Of a stretch of 64,000 nt of DNA, positions 17,633 through 28,427 are shown one piece after another. Within the stretch, counting starts at the first letter, position 1. Every line of letters begins with the position of its first letter. This DNA comes from an uncultured Aquimarina sp. (GTDB lineage: Bacteria > Bacteroidota > Bacteroidia > Flavobacteriales > Flavobacteriaceae). Below the pieces are notes generated by a model, which did not search any database, was not told where the DNA came from, and saw nothing but the letters and a program-made list of their open reading frames with translations. The stretch spans positions 248,001 through 312,000 of the forward strand of contig CANLEM010000002.1 in NCBI GenBank assembly GCA_947489685.1. The letters run 5' to 3'. A program made the translations under genes and the position numbers.

Positions 17633-20140
17633 TTATTTCTTTTTGGCTGTGGTTTTCTTTTTGGTCGCGGTTTTCTTTTTAGCAGCCTTTTTCTTAGGAG
17701 CATTTTTTTCGATCAGGTCTTTTACTTTATCCAAAGTTAACTTTGTAGCATCTACAGTTTTTGGTAATTCGATTTTGATCTTACCTTTAATAATATTACT
17801 TCTCCCCCATCTTGCTTTTTCTACTCGGATTCCTTCTTCTTCCCAATTATGAATTACCTTATCGATTTCTTTTTGTTTCTTTTCTTCGATAAGATTTACG
17901 ATATCTTCATCAGATAAATTATCAAAATCGTATTTTTTATTTACGTTAATAAACATACCATTCCATTTGATAAACGGTCCAAATCTACCTTTACCTTTTT
18001 GAACCGGCAGGTTTTCATACGTATATATAGGAGCGTCTGCTTTTTCCTTTTCATCAACAAGTTCGATAGCCCTATCTAATGTTATATTTAGTGGATCTTC
18101 TCCTTTTGCAAGGGAAACGAACTTTTCTCCAAAACGAACATAGGGTCCGAATCTACCATTATTAACCACTAGAGTTTCTCCTTTATAATCACCAAGCTCT
18201 TTGGGTAATTGAAAAAGATCCATAGCTTCTTCGAAAGTAATCCCGCTTAAGGTTTGTCCGGGAGGTAAACTCGCAAATCTTGGTTTATCTTCGTCCTCTG
18301 CCGTTCCTATTTGAACCATTGGCCCAAATTTACCCAATCGCACGCTCACAACTTTTCCGGTAGCCGGATCTTCACCCAAGATACGTTCTCCAACTTCTCG
18401 CTCTGCATTTTGAGCTACATCCTCTACTCTAGGATGAAACTCTTCGTAAAACTCTTTCATCACATGCGTCCAATCTTCTTGACCCTCTGCAATCTCATCA
18501 AAATCCTGCTCAACCTTGGCTGTGAAATTATAATCTAAAATTGAAGAGAAATGATTTACCAAAAAGTCATTAACCACCATTCCCACATCTGTAGGGATTA
18601 ATTTTCCTTTATCGCTACCTACTTTCTCTGATAATTTCTTCTCATCTAAAGAATCTCCGGAAAGAATGAGTTGCACATAATTTCGAACTTCACCTTCTTT
18701 TGCTCCTTTTTCAACATAATTTCTATTCTGAATAGTAGAAATCGTTGGGGCATATGTAGAAGGTCTTCCTATACCTAACTCTTCAAGTTTCTTAACCAAA
18801 GAAGCTTCGGTGTACCTACTTGGTGGCCTTGTAAATCTTTCGGTTGCAGAAATATACTTATTATATAATGATTCATTTATTTTCATTGCAGGAAGAATTC
18901 CTTCTTGCTCTTCATCCTCATCATCATTACCTTCTAGATATACTTTTAAAAATCCTTCAAATTTAATCACCTCTCCATTTGCCGTAAATTGCTCATTATG
19001 GGTGTTAGATTCAATCCTCACATTGGTCCTCTCTAAACGGGCATCACTCATCTGCGATGCGATAGCTCGTTTCCATATCAACTCGTACAATCGTTGTTGA
19101 TCATAATCCACATTAACACTATGTCTTGAGAAATCGGTTGGTCTTATGGCCTCATGAGCTTCTTGCGCTCCTTTTGATTTTCCTTTATATTGTCTAGGAT
19201 TACTATACTCATCACCATAAGCTGAAACAATTTCAGCTTTTGCACCATTTTGAGCTTCAACAGATAGGTTTACACTATCTGTTCTCATATATGTAATCAA
19301 CCCAGCTTCGTATAATCGCTGCGCCATTGTCATTGTCTTGCTTACGGAAAAATACAACTTCCTCGATGCCTCTTGCTGCAACGTAGAAGTCGTAAATGGA
19401 GGTGCTGGAGATTTTTTTGCGGGTTTTGTACTAAGATCGGCGACTTTAAAAGATGCTCCTATATTATTTTTTAGAAATGACTGTGCATCTTCTTTAGTCT
19501 TAAAATTTTTAGGAAGCTTAGCTTTAAAAGACTTACCTGCTTCATTAGAAAATTCTGCATCTATTCGATAAGAAGCTTCAGGGTTAAATCCTGTTATGTC
19601 GCGTTCGCGCTCTACAATCAAACGTACCGACACAGATTGCACCCGTCCTGCAGATAAACCACCTTTTACTTTACGCCACAATACAGGAGATAACTCATAC
19701 CCCACCAAACGATCCAAAACACGTCTTGCCTGCTGCGCATTTACTAAATTATAATCTATACTACGAGGATTTTCTATTGCCTTAAGAATGGCATTTTTGG
19801 TAATCTCATGGAATACAATACGACGTGTTCTATCTTTATCTAATTTAAGTGTCTCTGCAAGATGCCAAGCAATAGCTTCTCCCTCTCGATCCTCATCACT
19901 AGCCAACCAAACCATCTCTGCTTTCTTAGCCAGATCTTTTAGTTTTTTTACGACATCTTTTTTATCTTTCGAAACAATATATTTGGGTGTAAAATCGCCA
20001 TCTACATCTACTCCAAGCTCTTTTGCAGGTAAATCTGCAATATGTCCAAAACTAGAAGCTACAGTATAATCTTTTCCTAGAAACTTCTCTATCGTTTTGG
20101 CCTTGGCCGGCGACTCCACAATCACTAAATTCTTAGCCAT
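17633..20140 (-). CDS. topA: DNA topoisomerase I
   Basis: An 835-residue type IA topoisomerase starting MAKNLVIVESPAKAK, the classic Toprim opening; an in-frame ATG seven codons upstream (20161) is less likely. The Toprim acidic motif reads WLASDEDREGEAIAWH, and the catalytic tyrosine is Y284 in GLITYMRTDS. The C-terminal part has repeated topo C-terminal modules (KFGPMVQIG, RFGPYVRFG, RFGPFIKWN) instead of Cys zinc fingers, then a tail rich in KKKA/KKKT repeats. It relaxes negative supercoils behind RNA polymerase. Followed at 3 bp by the arginase-like gene. Confidence 0.97.
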   Translation of the reverse strand: MAKNLVIVESPAKAKTIEKFLGKDYTVASSFGHIADLPAKELGVDVDGDFTPKYIVSKDKKDVVKKLKDLAKKAEMVWLASDEDREGEAIAWHLAETLKLDKDRTRRIVFHEITKNAILKAIENPRSIDYNLVNAQQARRVLDRLVGYELSPVLWRKVKGGLSAGRVQSVSVRLIVERERDITGFNPEASYRIDAEFSNEAGKSFKAKLPKNFKTKEDAQSFLKNNIGASFKVADLSTKPAKKSPAPPFTTSTLQQEASRKLYFSVSKTMTMAQRLYEAGLITYMRTDSVNLSVEAQNGAKAEIVSAYGDEYSNPRQYKGKSKGAQEAHEAIRPTDFSRHSVNVDYDQQRLYELIWKRAIASQMSDARLERTNVRIESNTHNEQFTANGEVIKFEGFLKVYLEGNDDEDEEQEGILPAMKINESLYNKYISATERFTRPPSRYTEASLVKKLEELGIGRPSTYAPTISTIQNRNYVEKGAKEGEVRNYVQLILSGDSLDEKKLSEKVGSDKGKLIPTDVGMVVNDFLVNHFSSILDYNFTAKVEQDFDEIAEGQEDWTHVMKEFYEEFHPRVEDVAQNAEREVGERILGEDPATGKVVSVRLGKFGPMVQIGTAEDEDKPRFASLPPGQTLSGITFEEAMDLFQLPKELGDYKGETLVVNNGRFGPYVRFGEKFVSLAKGEDPLNITLDRAIELVDEKEKADAPIYTYENLPVQKGKGRFGPFIKWNGMFINVNKKYDFDNLSDEDIVNLIEEKKQKEIDKVIHNWEEEGIRVEKARWGRSNIIKGKIKIELPKTVDATKLTLDKVKDLIEKNAPKKKAAKKKTATKKKTTAKKK

Positions 20141-20216
20141 AATCCTATAATTTGTGTCCACAAAAGTATATCAAAAAAATGATATCAAGATTCTTTATCA
20201 AAAAATTAGTTCAAAA

Positions 20217-20240
20217 AAAACCTGCCAGTCGGCAGGTTTT
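20217..20240 (-). terminator. Terminator after the 259-aa membrane protein gene
   Basis: A 10-bp stem AAAACCTGCC (20217-20226) / GGCAGGTTTT (20231-20240), loop AGTC, lies directly after the stop codon at 20247 and is followed on the minus strand by a T-run. Confidence 0.85.
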
Positions 20241-20246
20241 AAAAAA

Positions 20247-21026
20247 TTACTTTACAAATAACGTATTTTCTTTTTCTGGTGGACCATCTTCAAAACCAAC
20301 AGTGTCCTTATACATATAATAGGTAACAATGTATGAAAAAAACATTGTTGCAATTACACCTATATAACATGCTATCACTCCTATTGCAGAAAATATTGCA
20401 GAAACGAATATCAAACCAAAAAAGATCAACCAATATTTATTTCCAAGCCTAAAACCAGCTTTTACAATATCTCCAACACTCATCTCTTGATTAAAAACAA
20501 ATATTGGAATAACCAATTGAAGCGGTACCATCACATAAAAAATAGGAAAATAACACAGCAATGCTGCTAACAACGCAACACCCATCGATGCCAAAGACAG
20601 GACTATTATTTTTCCGAAATGATTTTTTGCTATCGTAAAATAGCCTCCTATATCATCTGTTGTATTTAAGTCTTCGTTTTTTAACGCCTTAAAAAAATGT
20701 CCATAAATAGATATATTTAAAACTTGCATTAAGAAAGACATTACAAATACTATCAAAACCCAAACAATAATCATTACAGGAGAAAAATCTTCTAAAAAAG
20801 TAGGCTGATAATATGGATCTCCTGAATGTTCAATCAATTCTATATACGTTGGTATTATAGGAATATATACGATCAATAGAAAAGGGATTACTACGGCTAA
20901 ACTTATTAATCCATGAATCAAACCCACAGAAAAGGTTTTTTTATATAGCTCAAAACTTTTAGATAGTATATCTCCAAAATCTGGTTTTTTCGAATTTTCA
21001 ATCTTTTTAAAAATAGGATGTTCCAT
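20247..21026 (-). CDS. Unrecognised polytopic membrane protein
   Basis: A 259-residue protein with about five or six transmembrane helices: residues about 35-60, 85-110, 140-165, 165-185 and 205-240. The N-terminal cytosolic segment reads PDFGDILSKSFELYKKTF, a pattern shared by a group of flavobacterial membrane proteins often misnamed beta-carotene monooxygenases. I do not recognise a function and see no catalytic motif. It is a single-gene unit with its own terminator, divergent from miaB. C-terminal tail is short and charged. Confidence 0.7.
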   Translation of the reverse strand: MEHPIFKKIENSKKPDFGDILSKSFELYKKTFSVGLIHGLISLAVVIPFLLIVYIPIIPTYIELIEHSGDPYYQPTFLEDFSPVMIIVWVLIVFVMSFLMQVLNISIYGHFFKALKNEDLNTTDDIGGYFTIAKNHFGKIIVLSLASMGVALLAALLCYFPIFYVMVPLQLVIPIFVFNQEMSVGDIVKAGFRLGNKYWLIFFGLIFVSAIFSAIGVIACYIGVIATMFFSYIVTYYMYKDTVGFEDGPPEKENTLFVK

Positions 21027-21086
21027 TATTGTTGTTTATTAGTTATTACGCAAATTTAAATTTTTCAAAAAATAAAACACTGACAC

Positions 21087-21118
21087 TTTGTCACAAATCG
21101 TATTAAAAAGTATCTTTG
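21087..21118 (+). promoter_or_regulatory. Promoter of the miaB operon
   Basis: TTTG (21087-21090) and TATCTTTG (21111-21118) are separated by 20 bp, a near-perfect Bacteroidota housekeeping promoter, 40 bp before the miaB start. Confidence 0.8.
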
Positions 21119-21158
21119 CACATTATTTGACCCTTAAATCATTAAGGAATTATTTTTT

Positions 21159-22604
21159 ATGGAGAAGATTATAGACGAAAATGCACAAGGACAACCTCTC
21201 GTTCTTGACCAAAAGAAAGGAAACCAACGCAAACTTTTTATAGAGAGCTATGGATGCCAAATGAATTTTAGCGATAGCGAGATCGTAGCTTCGATTTTGG
21301 CTAAAGAGGGTTTTAACACGACCCAAAATCTTGAAGATGCCGATTTAGTGCTAGTAAACACCTGCTCTATTCGTGAAAAAGCAGAACAAACCGTAAGAAA
21401 ACGATTAGAAAAATATAATGCCGTAAAAAGGATTAACCCCAAAATGAAAGTGGGAGTCCTTGGATGTATGGCAGAACGTCTAAAAAGTAAATTCCTCGAA
21501 GAAGAAAAAATAGTAGATTTGGTAGTTGGTCCCGATGCATACAAGGACCTTCCTAACCTTATCGAAGAAGTTGATGCAGGTCGTAACGCAGTAAACGTAA
21601 TTCTCTCGAAAGAAGAAACCTATGGAGACATCTCACCCGTTCGCTTGCAAAGCAATGGTGTATCTGCTTTTGTGTCTATCACTAGAGGATGTGATAATAT
21701 GTGCACATTTTGTGTTGTACCTTTTACCAGAGGAAGAGAACGTAGTCGAGATCCGCAAAGTATATTAGAAGAAATTGATGATTTGGCCAATCAAAATTTT
21801 AAGGAAATCACGCTTTTAGGACAAAACGTAGATAGTTACCTATGGTATGGTGGGGGTCTAAAAAAGGATTTTGAGAAAGCCAGTGATTTTCAAAAAGCTA
21901 CTGCAGTAAATTTTGCCAAATTATTAGACATGGTAGCCGAAAAATATCCAAAAATTCGCTTGCGTTTTACCACATCAAATCCTCAAGATATGACTCTTGA
22001 TGTGATCGAGGTAATGGCAAAACATAACAACGTATGCAAGTACATACATTTACCCATACAGAGTGGAAGTGATCGCATCCTAAAAGAAATGAATCGTCTA
22101 CATACACGCCAGCAGTATTTTGATTTAATCGATAACATCAAAAGAATTATTCCGGGGTGTGCTATATCACAAGATATCATTACAGGATTCCCTACAGAAA
22201 CTGAAGAAGATCACCAGGACACCTTATCATTAATGGAATATGTAAAATATGATTATGGATTTATGTTTGCATATTCAGAAAGACCTGGTACACTTGCAGA
22301 ACGTAAAATGGAAGATGATGTTCCTGAAGATGTAAAGAAAAGAAGGCTATCTGAGATTATCGAATTACAACGTAACCATAGCGCATCCAAACACCAGGCT
22401 TATATTGGTCAAACCTTGGAAGTGTTGATCGAAAAAGAATCTAAAAAATCTGATGCTCATTGGAGTGGAAGAACTACACAAAATACTGTAGCTGTATTTC
22501 CTAAAGGCGCATATAAAATTGGAGATTTTGTAATGGTGCAGATTAATGAGTGTACTAGTGCTACATTATTAGGTGAGGCTACGGGGTATTCTGAAAATAA
22601 TTAA
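21159..22604 (+). CDS. miaB: tRNA-2-methylthio-N6-isopentenyladenosine synthase MiaB
   Basis: A 481-residue radical-SAM methylthiotransferase that modifies A37 of tRNAs reading U-starting codons. The N-terminal UPF0004 domain starts IESYGCQMNFSDSE (Cys33) and holds further Fe-S cysteines in NTCSIRE and GCMAE. The radical SAM cluster is C178-x3-C182-x2-C185 within RGCDNMCTFCVVPF. A C-terminal TRAM domain follows from about residue 415. The motifs distinguish MiaB from RimO. It begins a rightward run to secG, behind a good promoter. Confidence 0.96.
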   Translation: MEKIIDENAQGQPLVLDQKKGNQRKLFIESYGCQMNFSDSEIVASILAKEGFNTTQNLEDADLVLVNTCSIREKAEQTVRKRLEKYNAVKRINPKMKVGVLGCMAERLKSKFLEEEKIVDLVVGPDAYKDLPNLIEEVDAGRNAVNVILSKEETYGDISPVRLQSNGVSAFVSITRGCDNMCTFCVVPFTRGRERSRDPQSILEEIDDLANQNFKEITLLGQNVDSYLWYGGGLKKDFEKASDFQKATAVNFAKLLDMVAEKYPKIRLRFTTSNPQDMTLDVIEVMAKHNNVCKYIHLPIQSGSDRILKEMNRLHTRQQYFDLIDNIKRIIPGCAISQDIITGFPTETEEDHQDTLSLMEYVKYDYGFMFAYSERPGTLAERKMEDDVPEDVKKRRLSEIIELQRNHSASKHQAYIGQTLEVLIEKESKKSDAHWSGRTTQNTVAVFPKGAYKIGDFVMVQINECTSATLLGEATGYSENN

Positions 22605-22639
22605 TTTTAAAATTAAAACACACAATCATATAGTAGTAT

Positions 22640-23905
22640 ATGGAATCTATTCAAGCTATAAAACAACGATTCGGGATTATTGGAAACGATCCTAAACTAA
22701 ATCGTGCCGTAGAAAAAGCTATCCAGGTAGCTCCCACCGATATTTCGGTATTGGTTACAGGTGAAAGTGGTGTAGGTAAAGAAAGTATTCCTAAAATCAT
22801 ACACTCCCTATCACATCGTAAACATGGTAAATCTATTGCCGTTAACTGTGGTGCTATCCCCGAAGGAACTATTGATAGTGAGCTTTTTGGACATGAAAAA
22901 GGGGCCTTTACAGGAGCTACTCAAACTCGTAACGGCTATTTTGAAGTAGCCAGCGGCGGAACCATTTTTTTGGATGAAGTAGGAGAACTTCCGTTAACTA
23001 CTCAAGTACGATTATTAAGAGTTCTTGAAAACGGCGAATTTATTAAAGTAGGATCTTCCAAAGTTCAAAAAACCGATGTGCGTATTGTAGCGGCTACCAA
23101 TGTTAATATGTTTGAGGCTATCAAAAAAGGCAAGTTTAGAGAAGACTTATACTACCGTTTAAGCACAGTAGAAATTCTTTTACCGCCTTTAAGAAATCGA
23201 AAAGAAGATATTCATCTATTGTTTAGAAAATTTGCATCGGACTTTGCTACAAAATACAAAATGCCTACCATTCGGCTTACAGATGATGCGGTAACCTTAT
23301 TAGAAAAATATCACTGGAGTGGTAATATCCGACAATTACGCAACATTGCAGAGCAAATTTCAGTCCTTGAACAAAACAGAACAATCTCTGCAGTTGCCCT
23401 ACATGGGTATTTACCCAATATCGGTAGTAATTTGCCCGCAGTGATCTCTGATGATAAAAAAGATAGTGATTTTAGCAATGAACGCGAAATCTTATACAAA
23501 GTACTTTTTGATATGAAGAGCGATCTTAATGATCTCAAAAAGTTAACCATGGAGTTGATGCAAAATAGTGGTAATAGTCAACAAGTGCAGAAAGATAATG
23601 AAGGGTTAATAAGAAAAATATACCGCGAAGAGGAAGAAAAAGAACTAAGTTTTGAAGAACCCGCGGCCCCTGCAGCAGAAGTGTTACAAATCCCATCACA
23701 TGCTACTTCGGTAGTAAAAGAAGATGATAAATATCATTTTGCTGAGGAAATCGAAGAAGAAGAAACACTATCCTTACAAGACAAAGAGCTAGAGTTAATT
23801 AAAAAATCATTAGAACGCCACAGAGGAAAACGTAAAGCTGCCGCAGAAGAATTAGGAATTAGCGAGCGTACTTTATATAGAAAAATCAAACAATACGACC
23901 TATAA
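22640..23905 (+). CDS. Sigma-54-interacting AAA+ transcriptional activator
   Basis: A 421-residue NtrC-type activator without an N-terminal sensory domain. Walker A is GESGVGKE (41-48), the sigma-54 contact loop is GAFTGA (88-93) and Walker B is GGTIFLDEVGELP. A linker rich in acidic residues leads to a Fis-type helix-turn-helix at the C terminus (RKAAAEELGISERTLYRKI). It should activate RpoN-dependent promoters; with no receiver or GAF domain, activity is probably set by level or by a partner. It sits between miaB and lptE. A weak sigma-54-like site lies before groES. Confidence 0.93.
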   Translation: MESIQAIKQRFGIIGNDPKLNRAVEKAIQVAPTDISVLVTGESGVGKESIPKIIHSLSHRKHGKSIAVNCGAIPEGTIDSELFGHEKGAFTGATQTRNGYFEVASGGTIFLDEVGELPLTTQVRLLRVLENGEFIKVGSSKVQKTDVRIVAATNVNMFEAIKKGKFREDLYYRLSTVEILLPPLRNRKEDIHLLFRKFASDFATKYKMPTIRLTDDAVTLLEKYHWSGNIRQLRNIAEQISVLEQNRTISAVALHGYLPNIGSNLPAVISDDKKDSDFSNEREILYKVLFDMKSDLNDLKKLTMELMQNSGNSQQVQKDNEGLIRKIYREEEEKELSFEEPAAPAAEVLQIPSHATSVVKEDDKYHFAEEIEEEETLSLQDKELELIKKSLERHRGKRKAAAEELGISERTLYRKIKQYDL

Positions 23906-23910
23906 CATTG

Positions 23911-24417
23911 ATGAACACATTAAAACATATTGCAATTGGAATATTTACACTAATCCTATGTCAAGGGTGTGGTATATATTCATTTAGCGGAACTAATATT
24001 TCTCCAGATACTAAAACATTTCAGGTAAATTTTTTCCAAAATCAATCTCCCAGAATTTTCCCAGGAGCAGATCTAACATTTACCAATCAATTACAGGATT
24101 TAATTTTAAATCAAACCAATTTGGATTTAGTAACATCTGGCGGAGATATTATATATGAAGGCGAGATTGTACAGGATTACGTATCTCCAAATACTGCAAC
24201 CTCAGATATTACAGCCGCTCAAAACAGATTAACTGTTGCAGTAAATATGAGGTTTTATGATGCCAAAGATCCAAATCAAGACCTTGAGCAGCGTTTTTCG
24301 TTTTTCTTCGATTATCCGGCCTCACAATCTGAAAATGCCGTGAGGGATCAGGCACTGCAAATCATTTTTGAACGAATTACACAAGATATGTTTAATGCCA
24401 CATTAGCAAGATGGTAA
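23911..24417 (+). CDS. lptE: LptE-like LPS-assembly lipoprotein
   Basis: A 168-residue lipoprotein: signal peptide with lipobox ILCQGC, then a beta-alpha fold with the GIYSFSGTNI opening and the VNFFQNQ segment seen in the Bacteroidota LptE family. It would plug the LptD barrel that inserts lipopolysaccharide in the outer membrane. The ATG at 23911 is preferred over the TTG just before it. It starts 5 bp after the activator gene, so the two are co-transcribed. Confidence 0.88.
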   Translation: MNTLKHIAIGIFTLILCQGCGIYSFSGTNISPDTKTFQVNFFQNQSPRIFPGADLTFTNQLQDLILNQTNLDLVTSGGDIIYEGEIVQDYVSPNTATSDITAAQNRLTVAVNMRFYDAKDPNQDLEQRFSFFFDYPASQSENAVRDQALQIIFERITQDMFNATLARW

Positions 24418-24459
24418 TAATAGGATCAAAAAAATAAAATAGTTAGCCAGTTATAGAAA

Positions 24460-25377
24460 TTGAATATTAAAGAACTTACATACTTGCTTCAGCATCCCGC
24501 GCAACTGGATAGTGCGCAAGTAACCTCTTTGGAAAAAATATCCAAAGAATTTCCTTATTTCCAATCGGTAAGACCTCTACTTTTAAAAGCACTTAAAGAG
24601 CAAGGAGATTTTAGATACAATCAAGAATTAAAAACTACAGCCGCATATACTACAGATCGAACAATCCTTTTTGACTTTATCACCTCCGATCTGTTTAATA
24701 CCAAGAACGAGAAAGAAACTTCGGTACCAAAAAGCAAATCCGACATTGAAGTTGTTGATCATGAAGAAATAAAAACACTTCCAAGAATGGCAATGGGTGA
24801 TGCCGTACGAATGAAAATGGAAGAAGCAGAAGACGTTCTCGATCCTGCACTTTTTTCGGCACGGAAAGAAGAAAGTTTACGAAAACAAATTGCTACACCT
24901 GCCGAACAAGAAGAAAAAAACTTAGAACAGAAATTAAAAATTGATCAACCTCTTGACTTTAATAAAAAGGAAACACATTCTTTTGCCGAGTGGCTAAAAC
25001 TTACTTCGTTAACGCCTATTGAGAGAGAGGAAGAAAACAATAAACAATCCGAAGTTACTATTGCTGAACGTGAAAAAAAACCTCATGATACTTCGTTAAA
25101 ACAAAAAGACAAATTCGAACTTATTGACGAATTTATCGCCAATAACCCCAAAATACAACCTGCAGAAAAAAGTACTCCCGTACGTAACTTGGCCAAAGAA
25201 AATCAGGTTCCTTCAGATGAACTTATGACCGAAACTTTAGCAAGGGTATATTTGGCTCAAAAAAACTACAAAAAGGCAATTCAGGCTTATAACATATTAA
25301 TTTTGAAAAATCCCGAAAAAAGTGGTTTCTTTGCAGACCAAATTCGAGCAATAAAGAAATTACAAGAAAATAAATAA
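24460..25377 (+). CDS. TPR-like protein of the lptE-secG locus
   Basis: A 305-residue cytosolic protein. The N-terminal domain (about 1-85, starting MNIKELTYLLQHP) is helical; the middle is charged and low-complexity; the last 60 residues form one tetratricopeptide-like hairpin (TETLARVYLAQKNYKKAIQAYNILILKNPEK). The start is TTG at 24460: an in-frame TAG lies two codons upstream and the next ATG is about 110 codons later, inside the conserved part. The neighbourhood lptE-this-secG-groES is typical of flavobacteria, but I know of no assigned function. Confidence 0.8.
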   Translation: MNIKELTYLLQHPAQLDSAQVTSLEKISKEFPYFQSVRPLLLKALKEQGDFRYNQELKTTAAYTTDRTILFDFITSDLFNTKNEKETSVPKSKSDIEVVDHEEIKTLPRMAMGDAVRMKMEEAEDVLDPALFSARKEESLRKQIATPAEQEEKNLEQKLKIDQPLDFNKKETHSFAEWLKLTSLTPIEREEENNKQSEVTIAEREKKPHDTSLKQKDKFELIDEFIANNPKIQPAEKSTPVRNLAKENQVPSDELMTETLARVYLAQKNYKKAIQAYNILILKNPEKSGFFADQIRAIKKLQENK

Positions 25378-25384
25378 CAATATA

Positions 25385-25711
25385 ATGACAACGTTTTCAA
25401 TCTTTTTAATATTAATCGTTATCGTATCTTTTTTACTGGTAGTAGTAATTATGGTACAAAACCCTAAAGGAGGTGGACTATCTTCTTCTTTTGGCGGAGG
25501 CGGAACACAACAATTAGGTGGTGTAAAAAAGACAACAGACTTTTTAGATAAAAGCACCTGGACTCTTGCAACACTATTGTTGGTATTGATCTTATTATCT
25601 AATATCGATCTTATGGGCGAAAATACTGTTCAGGATTCTAAAGTAGACACTCAAGATGTACAGGTAGATACACCTGTAACTCCAGGAACAGATGATAATG
25701 ATCAAGAATAA
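25385..25711 (+). CDS. secG: Protein translocase subunit SecG
   Basis: A 108-residue membrane protein with two helices: residues 3-25 (FSIFLILIVIVSFLLVVVIMVQ) and about 60-80. Between them lies the Gly/Ser-rich loop NPKGGGLSSSFGGGG characteristic of SecG. It joins SecYE in the general secretion channel. The tail is acidic. It starts 7 bp after the TPR-like gene and closes the operon before a terminator. Confidence 0.93.
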   Translation: MTTFSIFLILIVIVSFLLVVVIMVQNPKGGGLSSSFGGGGTQQLGGVKKTTDFLDKSTWTLATLLLVLILLSNIDLMGENTVQDSKVDTQDVQVDTPVTPGTDDNDQE

Positions 25712-25734
25712 AACATTATCCAAAAAATAATTAC

Positions 25735-25769
25735 AAAAATGTCGACTTGTCATACGGTCGACATTTTTT
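25735..25769 (+). terminator. Terminator after secG
   Basis: Stem AAAATGTCGAC / GTCGACATTTT (about 25736-25746 with 25757-25767), loop TTGTCATACG, ends in a T-run. It separates the miaB-secG transcript from groESL. Confidence 0.9.
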
Positions 25770-25795
25770 GTTTCAATTTGTCAGTATGAAGTCAC

Positions 25796-25811
25796 TGGCA
25801 TAATTTCTGAA
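25796..25811 (+). promoter_or_regulatory. Sigma-54-like element before groES (tentative)
   Basis: TGGCATAATTTCTGAA at 25796-25811 matches the -24 half (TGGCA) of a sigma-54 promoter well, but the -12 half reads CTGA instead of TTGC. The spacing of the GG and G dinucleotides is right. No CIRCE inverted repeat was seen in the groESL upstream region. Confidence 0.3.
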
Positions 25812-25862
25812 ATAACAGCATCGAAGATTTCATTTTAATTTTAACAAAAAAAACGAATCATA

Positions 25863-27863
<2,001 letters not shown>

Positions 27864-27925
27864 TCGCTCAACAAAAGCGAATTACCTAACAAGTTCATCA
27901 CATAATGCCTTGTTAAAAATACTTA

Positions 27926-27968
27926 AGGACCCTGTTTTGAAAATTTCAAAACAGGGTCCTATTTTTTT
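27926..27968 (+). terminator. Terminator of groESL
   Basis: A 17-bp perfect stem (27926-27942 with 27944-27960) is followed by ATTTTTTTT. It is one of the strongest intrinsic terminators in the window. Confidence 0.95.
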
Positions 27969-28063
27969 TAGAAACTTACATCTAATGACAACATGAAATA
28001 TCTAGGAATCAAATTGCTTTGATATACTGTTATAGAAAACATTGACTTCTTTTCATACGTTTA

Positions 28064-28089
28064 TTCTTGAGATTTATAAATCTCAAGAA
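28064..28089. promoter_or_regulatory. Perfect 26-bp palindrome, copy 1
   Basis: TTCTTGAGATTTA is followed directly by its exact reverse complement. It ends 7 bp before the -33 TTG of the predicted peptide promoter, a place suited to a dimeric activator or a repressor. As RNA it would be loop-less and it has no U-tract, so a DNA operator is more likely than a terminator. Confidence 0.7.
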
Positions 28090-28096
28090 CCTTTTG

Positions 28097-28128
28097 TTGC
28101 AAATCAACTAGTGTTTCGACTAGCTTTA
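28097..28128 (+). promoter_or_regulatory. Predicted promoter of peptide gene 1
   Basis: TTG (28097-28099), 21 bp, TAGCTTTA (28121-28128), one mismatch from TAnnTTTG. The same arrangement is conserved in the second copy. Transcription would start about 20 bp before the ATG at 28154. Confidence 0.45.
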
Positions 28129-28153
28129 AACTTATAACTTAAATATTAAAATC

Positions 28154-28291
28154 ATGAAAACAAGCATTTTAAATTTAGAAGGGGTAAAAATCATTGAAAA
28201 AAAAGAGCAGCTTAAGGTAAATGGATCAGGATGTGGTTGTGGACCTGCTTTCACCATTCCGGGAACTTGCCTGTGTTTGATCTCAGTGTAA
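28154..28291 (+). CDS. Cys-rich leader peptide 1 (RiPP/bacteriocin-type precursor candidate)
   Basis: A 45-residue product. The leader starts MKTSILNLEGVKIIEKKEQ and ends VNGSG; the core is CGCGPAFTIPGTCLCLISV with cysteines at 27, 29, 39 and 41 (CxC-x9-CxC). The leader form (N-L-E-G-V-K, K-K-E-Q, then N-G-G-like) resembles the GG-type natural-product precursors of Bacteroidota that are cleaved by C39-peptidase ABC exporters. Here the second Gly is replaced by Ser-Gly. It has a promoter, palindrome and terminator of its own. No exporter or modifying enzyme is adjacent. A role as a secreted antibacterial or signal is inference. Confidence 0.75.
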   Translation: MKTSILNLEGVKIIEKKEQLKVNGSGCGCGPAFTIPGTCLCLISV

Positions 28292-28302
28292 TGCCAAAAT
28301 TC

Positions 28303-28350
28303 GTGCCTGCTATTCTATTTTTAGTATCGGTATAGCAGGCACATTTTTTT
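28303..28350 (+). terminator. Terminator of peptide gene 1
   Basis: Stem GTGCCTGCTAT (28303-28313) / ATAGCAGGCAC (28332-28342) is followed by a run of eight T after one A. It lies 11 bases after the stop codon, so each peptide is its own transcription unit. Confidence 0.9.
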
Positions 28351-28427
28351 TGACTAACTATTACAACCGTTCCATTTGATAGCTTTTTTTAGATAGATTC
28401 TTAAACTGTTTTAGGCTTGTAAGTTTA

